A stretch of DNA of 11,144 nt from an uncultured Pseudomonas sp. (GCF_946885885.1 NZ_CAMPHN010000141.1:1-11144); one strand, 5' to 3'. Positions 1-6,357 are shown, counted from the first letter of the stretch. Numbers and translations are program-made. The notes: generated by a model from the letters alone, not told the origin.

Positions 1-48
1 GCCGCCAGCGGCGAGCGAGACGGCAAGATCCTGATCGTGCCGAAGTAA
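1..48 (+). CDS. C-terminal end of a gene entering from the left (partial)
   Basis: Frame 1 is open from the window edge to a TAA at 46-48 and encodes the fifteen residues AASGERDGKILIVPK. Codons end mostly in G or C, like the real genes nearby. The ending G-K-I-L-I-V-P resembles the C-terminus of zinc-type or quinone-reductase members of the medium-chain dehydrogenase family, which often finish in GKIVL-P, but fifteen residues are too few to assign a family. The gene is followed by REP-like palindromes that may form the 3' end of its transcript. A coding tail is likely; its identity is a guess. Confidence 0.55.
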   Translation, partial: AASGERDGKILIVPK

Positions 49-81
49 CGGGACGCGTCGGTCTGCCGGGCGCTTTTGTAG

Positions 82-137
82 CCCGGATGCAATCCGGGGA
101 TGGTGCCTCTCCGCCGCTCCCGGATTGCACCGAGGTT
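82..137. repeat. REP-like palindrome with an inverted degenerate partner
   Basis: CCCGGAT (82-88), GCA (89-91) and ATCCGGG (92-98) form a 7-bp palindrome with a 3-nt centre, preceded by GTAG. About 20 bp further, CTCCCGGATTGCACCGAGG (118-136) is the same core in opposite orientation but decayed. The arrangement of two facing units matches bacterial interspersed mosaic or REP elements. An identical CCCGGATGCAATCCGGGG recurs at 238. Confidence 0.7.
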
Positions 138-170
138 TATCCAACTTCGTAGGGGGGATGACGCTTCATC

Positions 171-196
171 CATCCACCAATTAACGATGGTGGATG
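171..196. repeat. Hairpin in REP-like block (CATCCACCA / TGGTGGATG)
   Basis: CATCCACCA (171-179) and TGGTGGATG (188-196) are perfect 9-bp inverted arms around an 8-nt loop. The flanks carry more imperfect symmetry: GGGGGGATGACGC (152-164) faces GGCGTC (202-207) and GATCCACCCT (221-230). The combination GTAGG-GGATGACGC with a GGTGGATG hairpin matches a dispersed repeat I recall from Pseudomonas relatives. Confidence 0.65.
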
Positions 197-237
197 AAAA
201 AGGCGTCAGCTACGCGCCCCGATCCACCCTCAGAACT

Positions 238-254
238 CCCGGATGCAATCCGGG
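238..254. repeat. Second copy of the CCCGGATGCAATCCGGG palindrome
   Basis: CCCGGAT (238-244), GCA and ATCCGGG (248-254) repeat the 82-98 unit exactly and in the same orientation, with the following G also shared. It lies 156 bp from the first copy, with the inverted hairpin of 171-196 between them, which indicates a composite cluster of small palindromic repeats. Confidence 0.7.
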
Positions 255-302
255 GAAAGCGGTGCGTGCACCGCCGCTACCAACAACACCGCATAGCATC
301 TT

Positions 303-368
303 GTCGGGTTACGCGGCGGCCGACGGCGATGTCGCTACTCAAAATGCGATAGTCGCCGCTAACCCGAC
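303..368. repeat. GGGTTACGCGGC-type imperfect inverted repeat
   Basis: GTCGGGTTACGCGGCG (303-318) and CGCCGCTAACCCGAC (354-368) are inverted arms that differ by one inserted base, separated by 35 nt. The same arm sequence with the same one-base asymmetry recurs at 6261-6322 and 6341-6357, so this is a dispersed element family. It lies about 50 bp past the helicase stop and could fold at the end of that transcript. Confidence 0.65.
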
Positions 369-420
369 CTACCCTAGGCGATACGTTGTGGGCCTTGCCC
401 AAGAACATGGGAGCTACGGG

Positions 421-1770
421 TTATTCTGCTGCCGGCTTGCGGCGCTTCAACGGCGCCAACCCATCCTGGCTGACCAACACCGGCGCCTCGGCTTTCGGTT
501 TGTTGATCGTGTTGCGTTTGCTCGGCGCCTTGGCGGCCGGCTTCTTGGCGATTTTCTTGCCGGTCTTGGGGTCGACTTTTTTCTTCTTCGGCCCGACCGC
601 TTTACCGGATGCCTTGAGGTTTTTCGGGCCCTGGTAGATGCCTTTCAGATCCTTGATATTGCGGCGCTCGAAGCGTTGTTTGAGGTAGCGTTCGATGCTC
701 GACATCAGCGCCCAGTCGTTATGGCAGATCAAGGAAATCGCCAGACCTTCGGCACCGGCACGCCCGGTGCGGCCGATGCGGTGCACGTATTCGTCGCCGG
801 ACCGCGGCATATCGAAGTTGATCACCAGGTCCAGCCCCTCGACATCCAGACCGCGGGCGGCCACGTCGGTGGCCACCAGAACCTTCACCGCACCCTGTTT
901 GAGGCGGTCGATGGCCAGCTTGCGGTCCTTCTGATCCTTCTCGCCGTGCAGCACGAACACCTTGACATCCTTGGCCACCAACTTGCCGTAGAGGCGGTCG
1001 GCCTGCACCCGGGTATTGGTGAAGATGATCGCCTTCTCGTAGGTCTCGTTGGCCAACAGCCACTCGACCAGACGCTCTTTATGGTGATTATGGTCGGCAG
1101 TGATGATCTGCTGACGGGTGCCTTCGCTGAGCTGACTGACGCGGTTGAGCTGCAGGTGCTGCGGCTCCTTCAATACTTTGTCGACCACCTCGCGCAGAGC
1201 GGCGCCACCGCTGGTGGCGGAAAACAGCAGGGTTTGACGCGCGGCGTTGCACAGGCCGGCCAGGCGCTGCACATCTTCGGCAAAGCCCATGTCGAGCATG
1301 CGGTCGGCTTCATCGAGCACCAGCACCTCGACTTCGTCGAGCAGCAGATTGCCGGCATTGGCGTGTTCGATCAGACGCCCGGGCGTGCCGATCAGCACAT
1401 CGACCCGGCGCAACATCGCCGCCTGCACTTTGAAATCTTCGCCACCGGTGATCAAGCCGGCCTTGAGGAAAGTGAACTGAGCGAAACGCTCGACTTCCTT
1501 GAGCGTCTGCTGAGCCAGCTCGCGGGTCGGCAACAGAATGACCGCACGCACGCTGACCCGCTGCGTGGAAGCGCCTGTACCGAGCAAGCGGTTGAGCATC
1601 GGCAGCACGAAAGCCGCGGTCTTGCCGCTGCCGGTCTGCGCGGTTACCCGCAGATCATGCCCTTGCAGCGCCGGCGGGATGGCCGCCACCTGCACCGGCG
1701 TAGGCACGGTAAAATTCAGCGCAGCCACGGCTTTGAGCAGGCGTTCATGCAGGGCGAATTGGGAAAACAC
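421..1770 (-). CDS. DEAD-box ATP-dependent RNA helicase, RhlE type
   Basis: This is a cytoplasmic ATP-dependent RNA helicase that unwinds short RNA duplexes, in RNA decay or ribosome assembly. Two RecA-like domains carry the full motif set, numbered from the GTG start: Q motif around F20-Q27, motif I AQTGSGKT (44-51), Ia PTRELAQQ (81-88), TPGR (129-132), DEAD (153-156), SAT (184-186), IIFTNT (248-253), ATDVAARGLD (300-309) and HRIGRTGRAG (330-339). A basic Lys/Pro/Ala-rich tail (about 373-449) should be disordered and RNA- or partner-binding. The sequence resembles the Pseudomonas RhlE2 type as I recall it, whose tail contacts RNase E. I chose GTG at 1770 because GAGG lies 8 nt upstream and the protein then begins (M)FSQFALHERLL, the usual beginning. 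An in-frame ATG at 1794 has no Shine-Dalgarno sequence. Family certain; paralogue assignment moderate. Confidence 0.93.
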   Translation of the reverse strand: MFSQFALHERLLKAVAALNFTVPTPVQVAAIPPALQGHDLRVTAQTGSGKTAAFVLPMLNRLLGTGASTQRVSVRAVILLPTRELAQQTLKEVERFAQFTFLKAGLITGGEDFKVQAAMLRRVDVLIGTPGRLIEHANAGNLLLDEVEVLVLDEADRMLDMGFAEDVQRLAGLCNAARQTLLFSATSGGAALREVVDKVLKEPQHLQLNRVSQLSEGTRQQIITADHNHHKERLVEWLLANETYEKAIIFTNTRVQADRLYGKLVAKDVKVFVLHGEKDQKDRKLAIDRLKQGAVKVLVATDVAARGLDVEGLDLVINFDMPRSGDEYVHRIGRTGRAGAEGLAISLICHNDWALMSSIERYLKQRFERRNIKDLKGIYQGPKNLKASGKAVGPKKKKVDPKTGKKIAKKPAAKAPSKRNTINKPKAEAPVLVSQDGLAPLKRRKPAAE

Positions 1771-1827
1771 GGGGGCGACCTCGACGAAAAGCATAAAATC
1801 AGCCGCATAGCGTAACCCGTTCCGACG

Positions 1828-1867
1828 CTATGGCCGAATTTCTTTGCATTCGTCTACTCGGCCATAG
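1828..1867. promoter_or_regulatory. 10-bp inverted repeat between divergent helicase and cigR-like genes
   Basis: CTATGGCCGA (1828-1837) and TCGGCCATAG (1858-1867) are perfect inverted arms separated by 20 nt. They lie in the roughly 165-bp divergent gap, 58 bp upstream of the helicase start and 69 bp upstream of the other gene's ATG. Two half-sites 30 bp apart centre to centre (about three helical turns) suit a dimeric or looping regulator, but a transcript hairpin is also possible. The arms are seen directly; the function is inferred. Confidence 0.45.
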
Positions 1868-1904
1868 TTGAACGGCGCCCTGCCCAAGGGTTTAAATCAG
1901 CCGA

Positions 1905-1923
1905 GCCAATCGCCGCGATTGGC
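1905..1923 (+). promoter_or_regulatory. Hairpin immediately upstream of the cigR-like ribosome-binding site
   Basis: GCCAATCG (1905-1912), CCG loop and CGATTGGC (1916-1923) form a perfect 8-bp stem with a 3-nt loop. The stem ends two bases before the GGAGA Shine-Dalgarno sequence at 1926-1930. In mRNA it would stand directly beside the ribosome-binding site. In DNA it is a 19-bp dyad that could serve as an operator. Either way it may control the downstream gene. Confidence 0.45.
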
Positions 1924-1935
1924 ATGGAGATCACA

Positions 1936-2364
1936 ATGAACAGGCCATTTCGTATCATGCTGACCCGCTCCACCCTGGCTTTTACCCTGATGACCGCCCT
2001 GGCGACGCAAGGCACATCCGCCGCCCCCAAGCACGATCACCCCGGCAAGCAAGCCGACGCTAAACACGGCGACGTCAGTGTCAGCGTCAGCGGCCCGTCG
2101 ATCGATATCGGTCGGGTGCGCATCGTGCTGGGGCAGAACCGCGATCTGATCGCCTCGGCCTCCGCACTACCGCCGGGCATCGCCAAAAACCTGGCGCGCG
2201 GCAAGCCGCTGCCGCCGGGCATCGCGAAGAATTTCGATAGCCGGGTGAGCAGCCAGCTTCCGCACTACGAGGGCTACGAATGGAAGCAGATCGGCACGGA
2301 CGTGGTGCTGGTGGCGATCGCCACGGGCATCGTCTATGAAGTGCTGAGAAACGTACTGGATTGA
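1936..2364 (+). CDS. Small exported CigR/RcnB-like protein
   Basis: This 142-aa protein has an N-terminal signal peptide (basic MNRPFR-RS, then a hydrophobic stretch ending near TSA-A at about residue 30), a His/Lys/Asp-rich linker (about 31-46), two copies of LPPGIAKN (78-85 and 92-99) and a C-terminal block Y-E-W-K-Q-I-G-T-D-V-V-L-V-A-I-A-T-G (114-131). The proline-rich repeat followed by G-Y-x-W and a DVVLVAIATGI segment is the signature of the RcnB-like superfamily, including the Salmonella antivirulence regulator CigR. Members are periplasmic or inner-membrane tethered and their biochemical role is poorly known. I chose ATG 1936 over ATG 1924 because GGAGA (1926-1930) sits at good spacing for 1936 and overlaps the other start. 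The gene is divergent from the helicase and converges on rarD with 10 bp between stops. Confidence 0.82.
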   Translation: MNRPFRIMLTRSTLAFTLMTALATQGTSAAPKHDHPGKQADAKHGDVSVSVSGPSIDIGRVRIVLGQNRDLIASASALPPGIAKNLARGKPLPPGIAKNFDSRVSSQLPHYEGYEWKQIGTDVVLVAIATGIVYEVLRNVLD

Positions 2365-2374
2365 CGCCTGCGGG

Positions 2375-3265
2375 TTAGCGGCGCTGCTGCTTGAGCAGCA
2401 AGCGTCCGCTGTCCCAACCGACCAGCACCACCGCCAGCCAGATCGGCAGGTAGGTCAACCATTGGCCAGGGTCGAAGGTTTCGCCCAGCACCAGCAAAGC
2501 CATGAGAAATAGCAACACCGGTTCGACATAGCTGAGAATGCCGAATAACCCCAGGGGCAACAGCCGGCTGGAGGTCATCATCGCGGCGAACGCCAATGCG
2601 CTGAGCAAACCCAGGCCGGGCAGCAACCACCAGAGTTGTGGCGCCGCCTCGAATACCGCCCGCGGCCCCCAGACAAGGATCAACCACACCGCCAGCGGCG
2701 CCAGCACGAGCATCTCCAGGACGAAACCGGACAAGGCGTCCAAGCGCATCCAGCGCCGCAACATGAAGTACGGCGGATAGCCCAGCACAGTCACCAGCAC
2801 CACCCAGGAGAACGCCTGGGTGCGCCATAATTCATGGGCCACTCCGGCGAACGCGCAAACCACGGCCAGCCGTTGCAGCGGGCGCAAACGCTCGCCATAA
2901 AACACCCGCCCCACCAGTACCATCGCCAGCGGCAGCAGAAAATAGCCGAGGGAAACCTCGAGCATACGCCCGGCCAAAGGCGCCCAGACGAACAACGCCC
3001 ATTGCACACCCATCAGCACGGCGGCCAGCGGCAAGGCGGTCAGCAACCAGGGCTCGCATCGCAAACGCGCCGCTGCCGCACGCAGCACCGCCCACTGCTT
3101 CGATAGCGTGACGAGCAACAGCACGGCGGGAATCGACCAAAGCACGCGCTGGGCGAAAATCTGCACGCCATCGAGCGGCGCCAGTTGCTGCACGTAGCCA
3201 GGAATCAGGGCGAATAGAATCGATGCGAAGACCGACAGCGACACACCACGTCCGGACAGCTGCAT
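2375..3265 (-). CDS. rarD: RarD, EamA-family inner-membrane permease
   Basis: This 296-aa protein is a drug/metabolite-superfamily transporter of the RarD group, made of two EamA repeats with about ten membrane helices. E. coli RarD has the same length. Typical features are the N-terminal A-L-I-P-G-Y (19-24), A-Q-R-V-L-W-S (38-44), V-W-A-P-L-A-G-R-M-L-E-V-S-L-G-Y-F (93-109), and the second-repeat ending S-Y-V-E-P-V-L-L-F-L (245-254) followed by G-E (261-262). RarD was named chloramphenicol-sensitive protein; its physiological substrate is not established. I chose the ATG at 3265 because AAGGTG lies 5 nt upstream and the length fits. An in-frame ATG at 3295 would add ten polar residues and has no good ribosome-binding site. 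A hairpin near the 3' end of the gene (TGCTGC-TTGA-GCAGCA, 2385-2400) could slow transcription arriving from the convergent gene. Confidence 0.9.
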   Translation of the reverse strand: MQLSGRGVSLSVFASILFALIPGYVQQLAPLDGVQIFAQRVLWSIPAVLLLVTLSKQWAVLRAAAARLRCEPWLLTALPLAAVLMGVQWALFVWAPLAGRMLEVSLGYFLLPLAMVLVGRVFYGERLRPLQRLAVVCAFAGVAHELWRTQAFSWVVLVTVLGYPPYFMLRRWMRLDALSGFVLEMLVLAPLAVWLILVWGPRAVFEAAPQLWWLLPGLGLLSALAFAAMMTSSRLLPLGLFGILSYVEPVLLFLMALLVLGETFDPGQWLTYLPIWLAVVLVGWDSGRLLLKQQRR

Positions 3266-3404
3266 TGCGGCACCTTGGGCGAATGCGCAGGGCATGTGCG
3301 CAGCGATAATGAGGAAGCCGCCGCCAAACGCTTACAGGAGCGCCCGCGAACCGGCCCGGCAGCCGAGCGACGGCGCACCCTATGACAGGGGTATTACGCG
3401 GTGC

Positions 3405-3410
3405 AGTATA
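3405..3410 (-). promoter_or_regulatory. Possible -10 element upstream of rarD
   Basis: On the minus strand this reads TATACT, one base from the sigma-70 consensus TATAAT, about 140 nt upstream of the rarD start. The hexamer at the expected -35 position (roughly CTCCGT) is poor, so a constitutive promoter is not convincing. No other feature was found in the gap 3266-3504 apart from a terminator-like hairpin. Confidence 0.25.
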
Positions 3411-3439
3411 GCCGCACCCGGATCGATACGGAGATGCAC

Positions 3440-3462
3440 TAAAAAGCCGGGATATATCGGCT
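3440..3462 (-). terminator. Weak intrinsic terminator-like hairpin after the small secreted-protein gene
   Basis: Read on the minus strand, AGCCG - ATATATCC loop - CGGCT is followed directly by TTTTT, about 43 nt past the stop of the gene at 3505-3819. The 5-bp stem is short for an efficient terminator, so read-through toward rarD is possible. Confidence 0.35.
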
Positions 3463-3504
3463 ACGTTGATTTATACAAACCCGCACATTAGTCTCGTGGC
3501 GCAT

Positions 3505-3819
3505 TCATTTCGGCTCGCAGGTCAACTCGACGCGCAGGCGGATGATGCTACGGTTGGATTTGTAGGTCAGATTATGGCTCTGCCCGGCAGCTAGCGAGGC
3601 TTTGCGCGTGCGCGGCGTTTCCGGACCATTGCGAAAGATCGCCGAACACTCGGCCGCGGCCTGACCATAGTTGTACAGACGCACCGCGCCCATGTTGTGG
3701 TCGATCTCCACGGTAGTCGCGGAAACTTCCGCGCCGTTGAGCTGTTTTTCCACTTCGATGGGATAGGCGAAGGCAGTCAACGGCAAGCAGGCGAGCACGG
3801 CACAGCAGTAATATTTCAT
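3505..3819 (-). CDS. Small secreted protein of unknown function
   Basis: This 104-aa protein has a clear signal peptide (MKYYCCAVLACLPLTAFA, predicted cut after A18), leaving an 86-residue mature protein that starts YPIEVEKQLNG. The mature part alternates polar and hydrophobic residues and ends I-I-R-L-R-V-E-L-T-C-E-P-K, suggesting a small beta-sandwich. It keeps exactly two cysteines, C58 and C101, which may form a disulfide in the periplasm. The ATG is preceded by GGAG 8 nt upstream. I recall similar short conserved proteins in Pseudomonas without an assigned function. It is transcribed divergently from the LysR gene, with 93 bp between the starts, so the LysR protein may regulate it. That is inference from arrangement only. 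Confidence 0.8.
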   Translation of the reverse strand: MKYYCCAVLACLPLTAFAYPIEVEKQLNGAEVSATTVEIDHNMGAVRLYNYGQAAAECSAIFRNGPETPRTRKASLAAGQSHNLTYKSNRSIIRLRVELTCEPK

Positions 3820-3865
3820 CCGGCGGTCTCCAAATCGGGGATGTCAGTGTAGAGCGAGTTCACCA

Positions 3866-3892
3866 GGGATTGCATCCCGGCTGGCGCGCCAG
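3866..3892. promoter_or_regulatory. Two adjacent palindromes in the divergent promoter region of the LysR gene
   Basis: GGGAT-TGC-ATCCC (3866-3878) is followed two bases later by CTGGCGCGCCAG (3881-3892), a perfect 12-bp palindrome. Both lie between the secreted-protein start (3819) and the LysR start (3913). LysR-type proteins bind dyads with a T-N11-A core in such gaps and often repress their own gene, so these are the natural candidate sites. The first palindrome also matches the central GGATGCAATCC of the REP-like units at 82 and 238, in reverse orientation. Confidence 0.4.
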
Positions 3893-3912
3893 ACGGTCAT
3901 AAAGGAAACATT

Positions 3913-4827
3913 ATGAAAGCCCCCCGCGTCACGCTGGACCAGTGGCGTACCCTGCAAGCGGTGGTCGATCAGGGCGGTTTTGCCCAGGCTGCCGAAGTTC
4001 TGCACCGCTCTCAATCGTCGGTCAGCTATACGGTCGCACGCATGCAGGAACAACTGGGTGTGCCTTTGCTGCGCATCGATGGACGCAAAGCGGTGCTCAC
4101 CGACGCAGGCGATGTGCTGCTGCGCCGCTCGCGGCAATTGGTCAAGCAAGCCAGCCAATTGGAAGATCTCGCTCACCATATGGAGCAAGGCTGGGAAGCC
4201 GAAGTGCGCTTGGTCGTGGACGCCGCCTACCCCAACGCGCGCCTGGTGCAAGCGTTGACCGCGTTTATCCCGCAAAGCCGCGGTTGCCGGGTGCGCCTGC
4301 GCGAAGAAGTGCTGTCCGGCGTCGAAGAAGTGCTCAAGGAAGGTATCGCCGACCTGGCGATCAGCAGCCTGAATATCCAGGGGTTTCTCGGCGCGGAGAT
4401 GAGCGCGGTGGAATTCATCGCAGTCGCCCACCCCGATCACCCGCTACACCGCTTGCAGCGCGAACTGACTTTCCAGGACCTGGAAACCCAGATGCAGGTG
4501 GTGATTCGCGATTCCGGCCGCCTGCAGCCGCGCGACGTCGGCTGGCTCGGCGCCGAGCACCGCTGGACGGTGGGCAGCCTGGCCACCGCCGTCACCTTCG
4601 TCAGCAATGGCCTGGGCTTCGCCTGGCTGCCACGGCATATGATCGAGCGCGAACTCAGGGAAGCTTTGCTGAAACCGCTGCCGCTCGATCAGGGTGGCTG
4701 CCGCAACCCGCTGTTCCACCTTTATTCGAGCAAGGATAAACCTCTCGGCCCCGCCACCCAGATACTCGTGGAGCTGATCAAGCGCTTCGACGCCGTGCCT
4801 TTGAATGCAGCCATCGCTGCCTCCTAG
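3913..4827 (+). CDS. LysR-family transcriptional regulator
   Basis: This 304-aa protein has standard LysR architecture and length. A winged helix-turn-helix occupies residues 7-65: TLDQWRTLQAVVDQGGFAQA, then S-Q-S-S-V-S-Y-T-V-A-R-M-E-like recognition helix (33-46), L-G-V-P-L-L-R (48-54) and L-T-D-A-G (62-66). A linker helix (67-92) follows, then a periplasmic-binding-protein-like effector domain from about 96 to 295. GGA lies 6 nt before the ATG. The gene is the first of three same-strand genes: 25 bp separates it from the hydrolase and 14 bp separates the hydrolase from ppiA, so it probably heads its own operon. The effector is not predictable from the sequence. In P. aeruginosa I recall a LysR gene next to a similar hydrolase (PA0479-PA0480), consistent with a conserved pair. 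Confidence 0.92.
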   Translation: MKAPRVTLDQWRTLQAVVDQGGFAQAAEVLHRSQSSVSYTVARMQEQLGVPLLRIDGRKAVLTDAGDVLLRRSRQLVKQASQLEDLAHHMEQGWEAEVRLVVDAAYPNARLVQALTAFIPQSRGCRVRLREEVLSGVEEVLKEGIADLAISSLNIQGFLGAEMSAVEFIAVAHPDHPLHRLQRELTFQDLETQMQVVIRDSGRLQPRDVGWLGAEHRWTVGSLATAVTFVSNGLGFAWLPRHMIERELREALLKPLPLDQGGCRNPLFHLYSSKDKPLGPATQILVELIKRFDAVPLNAAIAAS

Positions 4828-4852
4828 CTCTCAGCCTGACAGGACGTTGCCC

Positions 4853-5680
4853 ATGCCTTATTTCGATAACGACGGTTGCCAGTTGCACTACGAAGACTAC
4901 GGCCAGGACGAATACGGCCAGGGCGCTCCCGTATTGCTGCTCCATGGCCTGGGGTCGAGTACCCGTGACTGGGAATACCAGATACCCGAACTGGCCGCGC
5001 ACTATCGGGTGATCGCACTCGACGTCCGCGGCCATGGCCGTTCCGACAAACCGCGCGAGCGCTACAGCATTCCCGGTTTCGCCGCGGATGTGCTCGCCCT
5101 GATCGAACACCTGCAATTGGGGCCCGTGCACCTGGTCGGCATCTCCATGGGCGGCATGATCGGTTTCCAACTGGGGGTCGACCGCCCTGAACTGCTGAAA
5201 AGCCTGTGCATCATCAACAGCAGCCCGGAAGTGAAGGCCAAAAGCCCGCGCGACTACCTGGAAGTCGCCAAGCGCTGGACGCTGTCGCGCCTGTTCAGCC
5301 TGGACAAGATCGCCAAGGCGCTGGGCAGACTGCTGTTTCCTAAACCGGAACAAGCCGAGCTACGGCGCAAAATAGAGGAGCGCTGGCCGCAGAACGACAA
5401 GCGCGCCTACCTGGCGAGCCTCGATGCGATCATCGGCTGGGGCGTGCGCGAGCGACTGGCGCGCATCACCTGTCCGACCCTGGTGGTTACCGGCGACCAC
5501 GACTACACCCCGGTCGCGCGCAAAGAGGCTTACGTCAAAGAACTGCCCAATGCCCGCCTGCTGGTGATCGAAGATTCGCGCCATGCCACACCACTGGATC
5601 AAGCGGAACGCTTCAATAACAGCCTGTTGAGGTTCCTCGCCGAACAGCAACCGACCGCCCCTACTCACCCCCAACAATGA
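4853..5680 (+). CDS. Alpha/beta-fold hydrolase
   Basis: This 275-aa cytoplasmic hydrolase has the canonical features: oxyanion loop L-L-L-H-G-L-G (28-34), D-x-R-G-H-G-R-S (57-64), nucleophile elbow G-I-S-M-G-G with Ser98, acid G-D-H-D-Y-T-P with Asp217 as the likely member of the triad, and His244 in S-R-H-A-T-P. It resembles the enol-lactonase/haloperoxidase-like branch (PcaD-type), but substrate cannot be read from sequence and no other catabolic gene is nearby. I chose the ATG at 4853 because AGGA is 8 nt upstream and the protein then begins with the usual first beta strand. An ATG at 4805 lies inside the LysR gene. The ATGA at 5677-5680 contains the stop, with an in-frame ppiA start option overlapping it. 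Confidence 0.92.
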   Translation: MPYFDNDGCQLHYEDYGQDEYGQGAPVLLLHGLGSSTRDWEYQIPELAAHYRVIALDVRGHGRSDKPRERYSIPGFAADVLALIEHLQLGPVHLVGISMGGMIGFQLGVDRPELLKSLCIINSSPEVKAKSPRDYLEVAKRWTLSRLFSLDKIAKALGRLLFPKPEQAELRRKIEERWPQNDKRAYLASLDAIIGWGVRERLARITCPTLVVTGDHDYTPVARKEAYVKELPNARLLVIEDSRHATPLDQAERFNNSLLRFLAEQQPTAPTHPQQ

Positions 5681-5694
5681 AAGGACCCACGAGA

Positions 5695-6249
5695 ATGCTG
5701 AAAAAACTCGCCCTCGCCGCCTGCTCCCTGCTGCTGACCGCCAGCGTAATGGCCGCGGACAATCCGAAAGTGCTGCTGAGCACCAGCCTCGGCGAAATAG
5801 AAATCGAACTGGAAGCCGAAAAAGCCCCGATCAGCGTGGCCAACTTCCTCTCCTACGTCGACAGCGGCTATTACGCCGGCACCCAGTTCCATCGGGTAAT
5901 CCCCGGCTTCATGGTGCAAGGCGGCGGTTTCGATGCCGGGATGGAGCAAAAGCAAACCCTGGCGCCGATCAAGAACGAAGCCGATAACGGCCTGCATAAC
6001 GTACGCGGCACCCTGGCCATGGCCCGCACCCAGATCCGTGACTCGGCGACCAGCCAGTTCTTTATCAACCACAAGGACAACGCCTTCCTCGACCACGGCT
6101 CGCGCGACTTCGGCTACGCGGTGTTCGGCAAAGTGGTCCGCGGCATGGACGTGGTCGACAAGATCGCCCAGGTACCGACCGGCAACCGCGGCGGCCACCA
6201 GAACGTACCGCGCGAACCCGTGCTGATCGTCGAGGCCAAGCGTTTGTAG
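5695..6249 (+). CDS. ppiA: Periplasmic cyclophilin-type peptidyl-prolyl isomerase PpiA
   Basis: This 184-aa protein catalyses cis-trans isomerisation of X-Pro bonds in exported proteins. A signal peptide ([20 protein letters not shown], cleavage before A21) sends it to the periplasm. The cyclophilin domain spans about 25-183 and shows [13 protein letters not shown] (65-77, catalytic Arg67), G-T-L-A-M-A-R (105-111), S-Q-F-F-I (120-124) and F-G-K-V-V-x-G-M-D-V-V (144-154). Length agrees with proteobacterial PpiA. I chose the ATG at 5695 because it starts exactly at a proper signal peptide, with AAGGA 9 nt upstream. The ATG at 5677 overlaps the hydrolase stop and would add six residues before the signal. 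It is probably co-transcribed with the hydrolase. Confidence 0.93.
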   Translation: MLKKLALAACSLLLTASVMAADNPKVLLSTSLGEIEIELEAEKAPISVANFLSYVDSGYYAGTQFHRVIPGFMVQGGGFDAGMEQKQTLAPIKNEADNGLHNVRGTLAMARTQIRDSATSQFFINHKDNAFLDHGSRDFGYAVFGKVVRGMDVVDKIAQVPTGNRGGHQNVPREPVLIVEAKRL

Positions 6250-6260
6250 TCCCCCTGTAG

Positions 6261-6357
6261 GATGGGTTAGCCGCCAACCGAGTACTCAGGCAAGCCATCC
6301 ATTTAAGGCGGCGTAACCCATCGTGGTAGTGGATACCGTTGTTGGGTTACGCGGCAG
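6261..6357. repeat. GGGTTACGC-type dispersed repeat after ppiA
   Basis: GATGGGTTAGCCGCC (6261-6275) and GGCGGCGTAACCCATC (6307-6322) are inverted arms that differ by one base. A third arm, TTGGGTTACGCGGCAG (6342-6357), follows. Arm sequence and one-base asymmetry match the unit at 303-368, so these are two members of one family. The element starts 11 bp past the ppiA stop and probably folds at the end of that transcript. The remainder, 6358-6450, shows nothing I recognise. Confidence 0.65.

Larger units (their letters stand above)
49..420. other. Gene-free block of REP-like inverted repeats
   Basis: This 372-bp stretch lies between the tail of the left-edge gene (+) and the 3' end of the helicase (-), so it separates two convergent genes. 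I see no credible gene in it. It is filled with at least three kinds of palindromic unit, described separately: two CCCGGAT-GCA-ATCCGGG palindromes with a degenerate inverted partner, a CATCCACCA/TGGTGGATG hairpin, and a GTCGGGTTACGCGGCG inverted repeat. Frames running through the block carry antisense sequence of the helicase and are not genes. The structures could terminate or stabilise both incoming transcripts. Confidence 0.75.

Noticed and set aside
398..411. CCCAAGAACATGGG as a terminator for the helicase
   Set aside because: Only four outer base pairs match, with no T tract; the REP-like repeat at 303-368 is the better candidate for a transcript end.
100..1815. A 571-codon open frame on the plus strand across the helicase gene
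   Set aside because: It is antisense to a helicase with every family motif intact. Long opposite-strand frames are expected where codons end in G or C, and its translation shows no recognisable domain.
3466..3479. Possible Anr/FNR box TTGATTTATACAAA
   Set aside because: The left half TTGAT is perfect but the right half matches ATCAA in only three of five positions, and no anaerobic gene follows.
3942..4739. A 265-codon plus-strand frame overlapping the LysR gene
   Set aside because: It is a frame-shifted shadow of the LysR gene with an Arg/Pro/Ala-rich translation and no domain.
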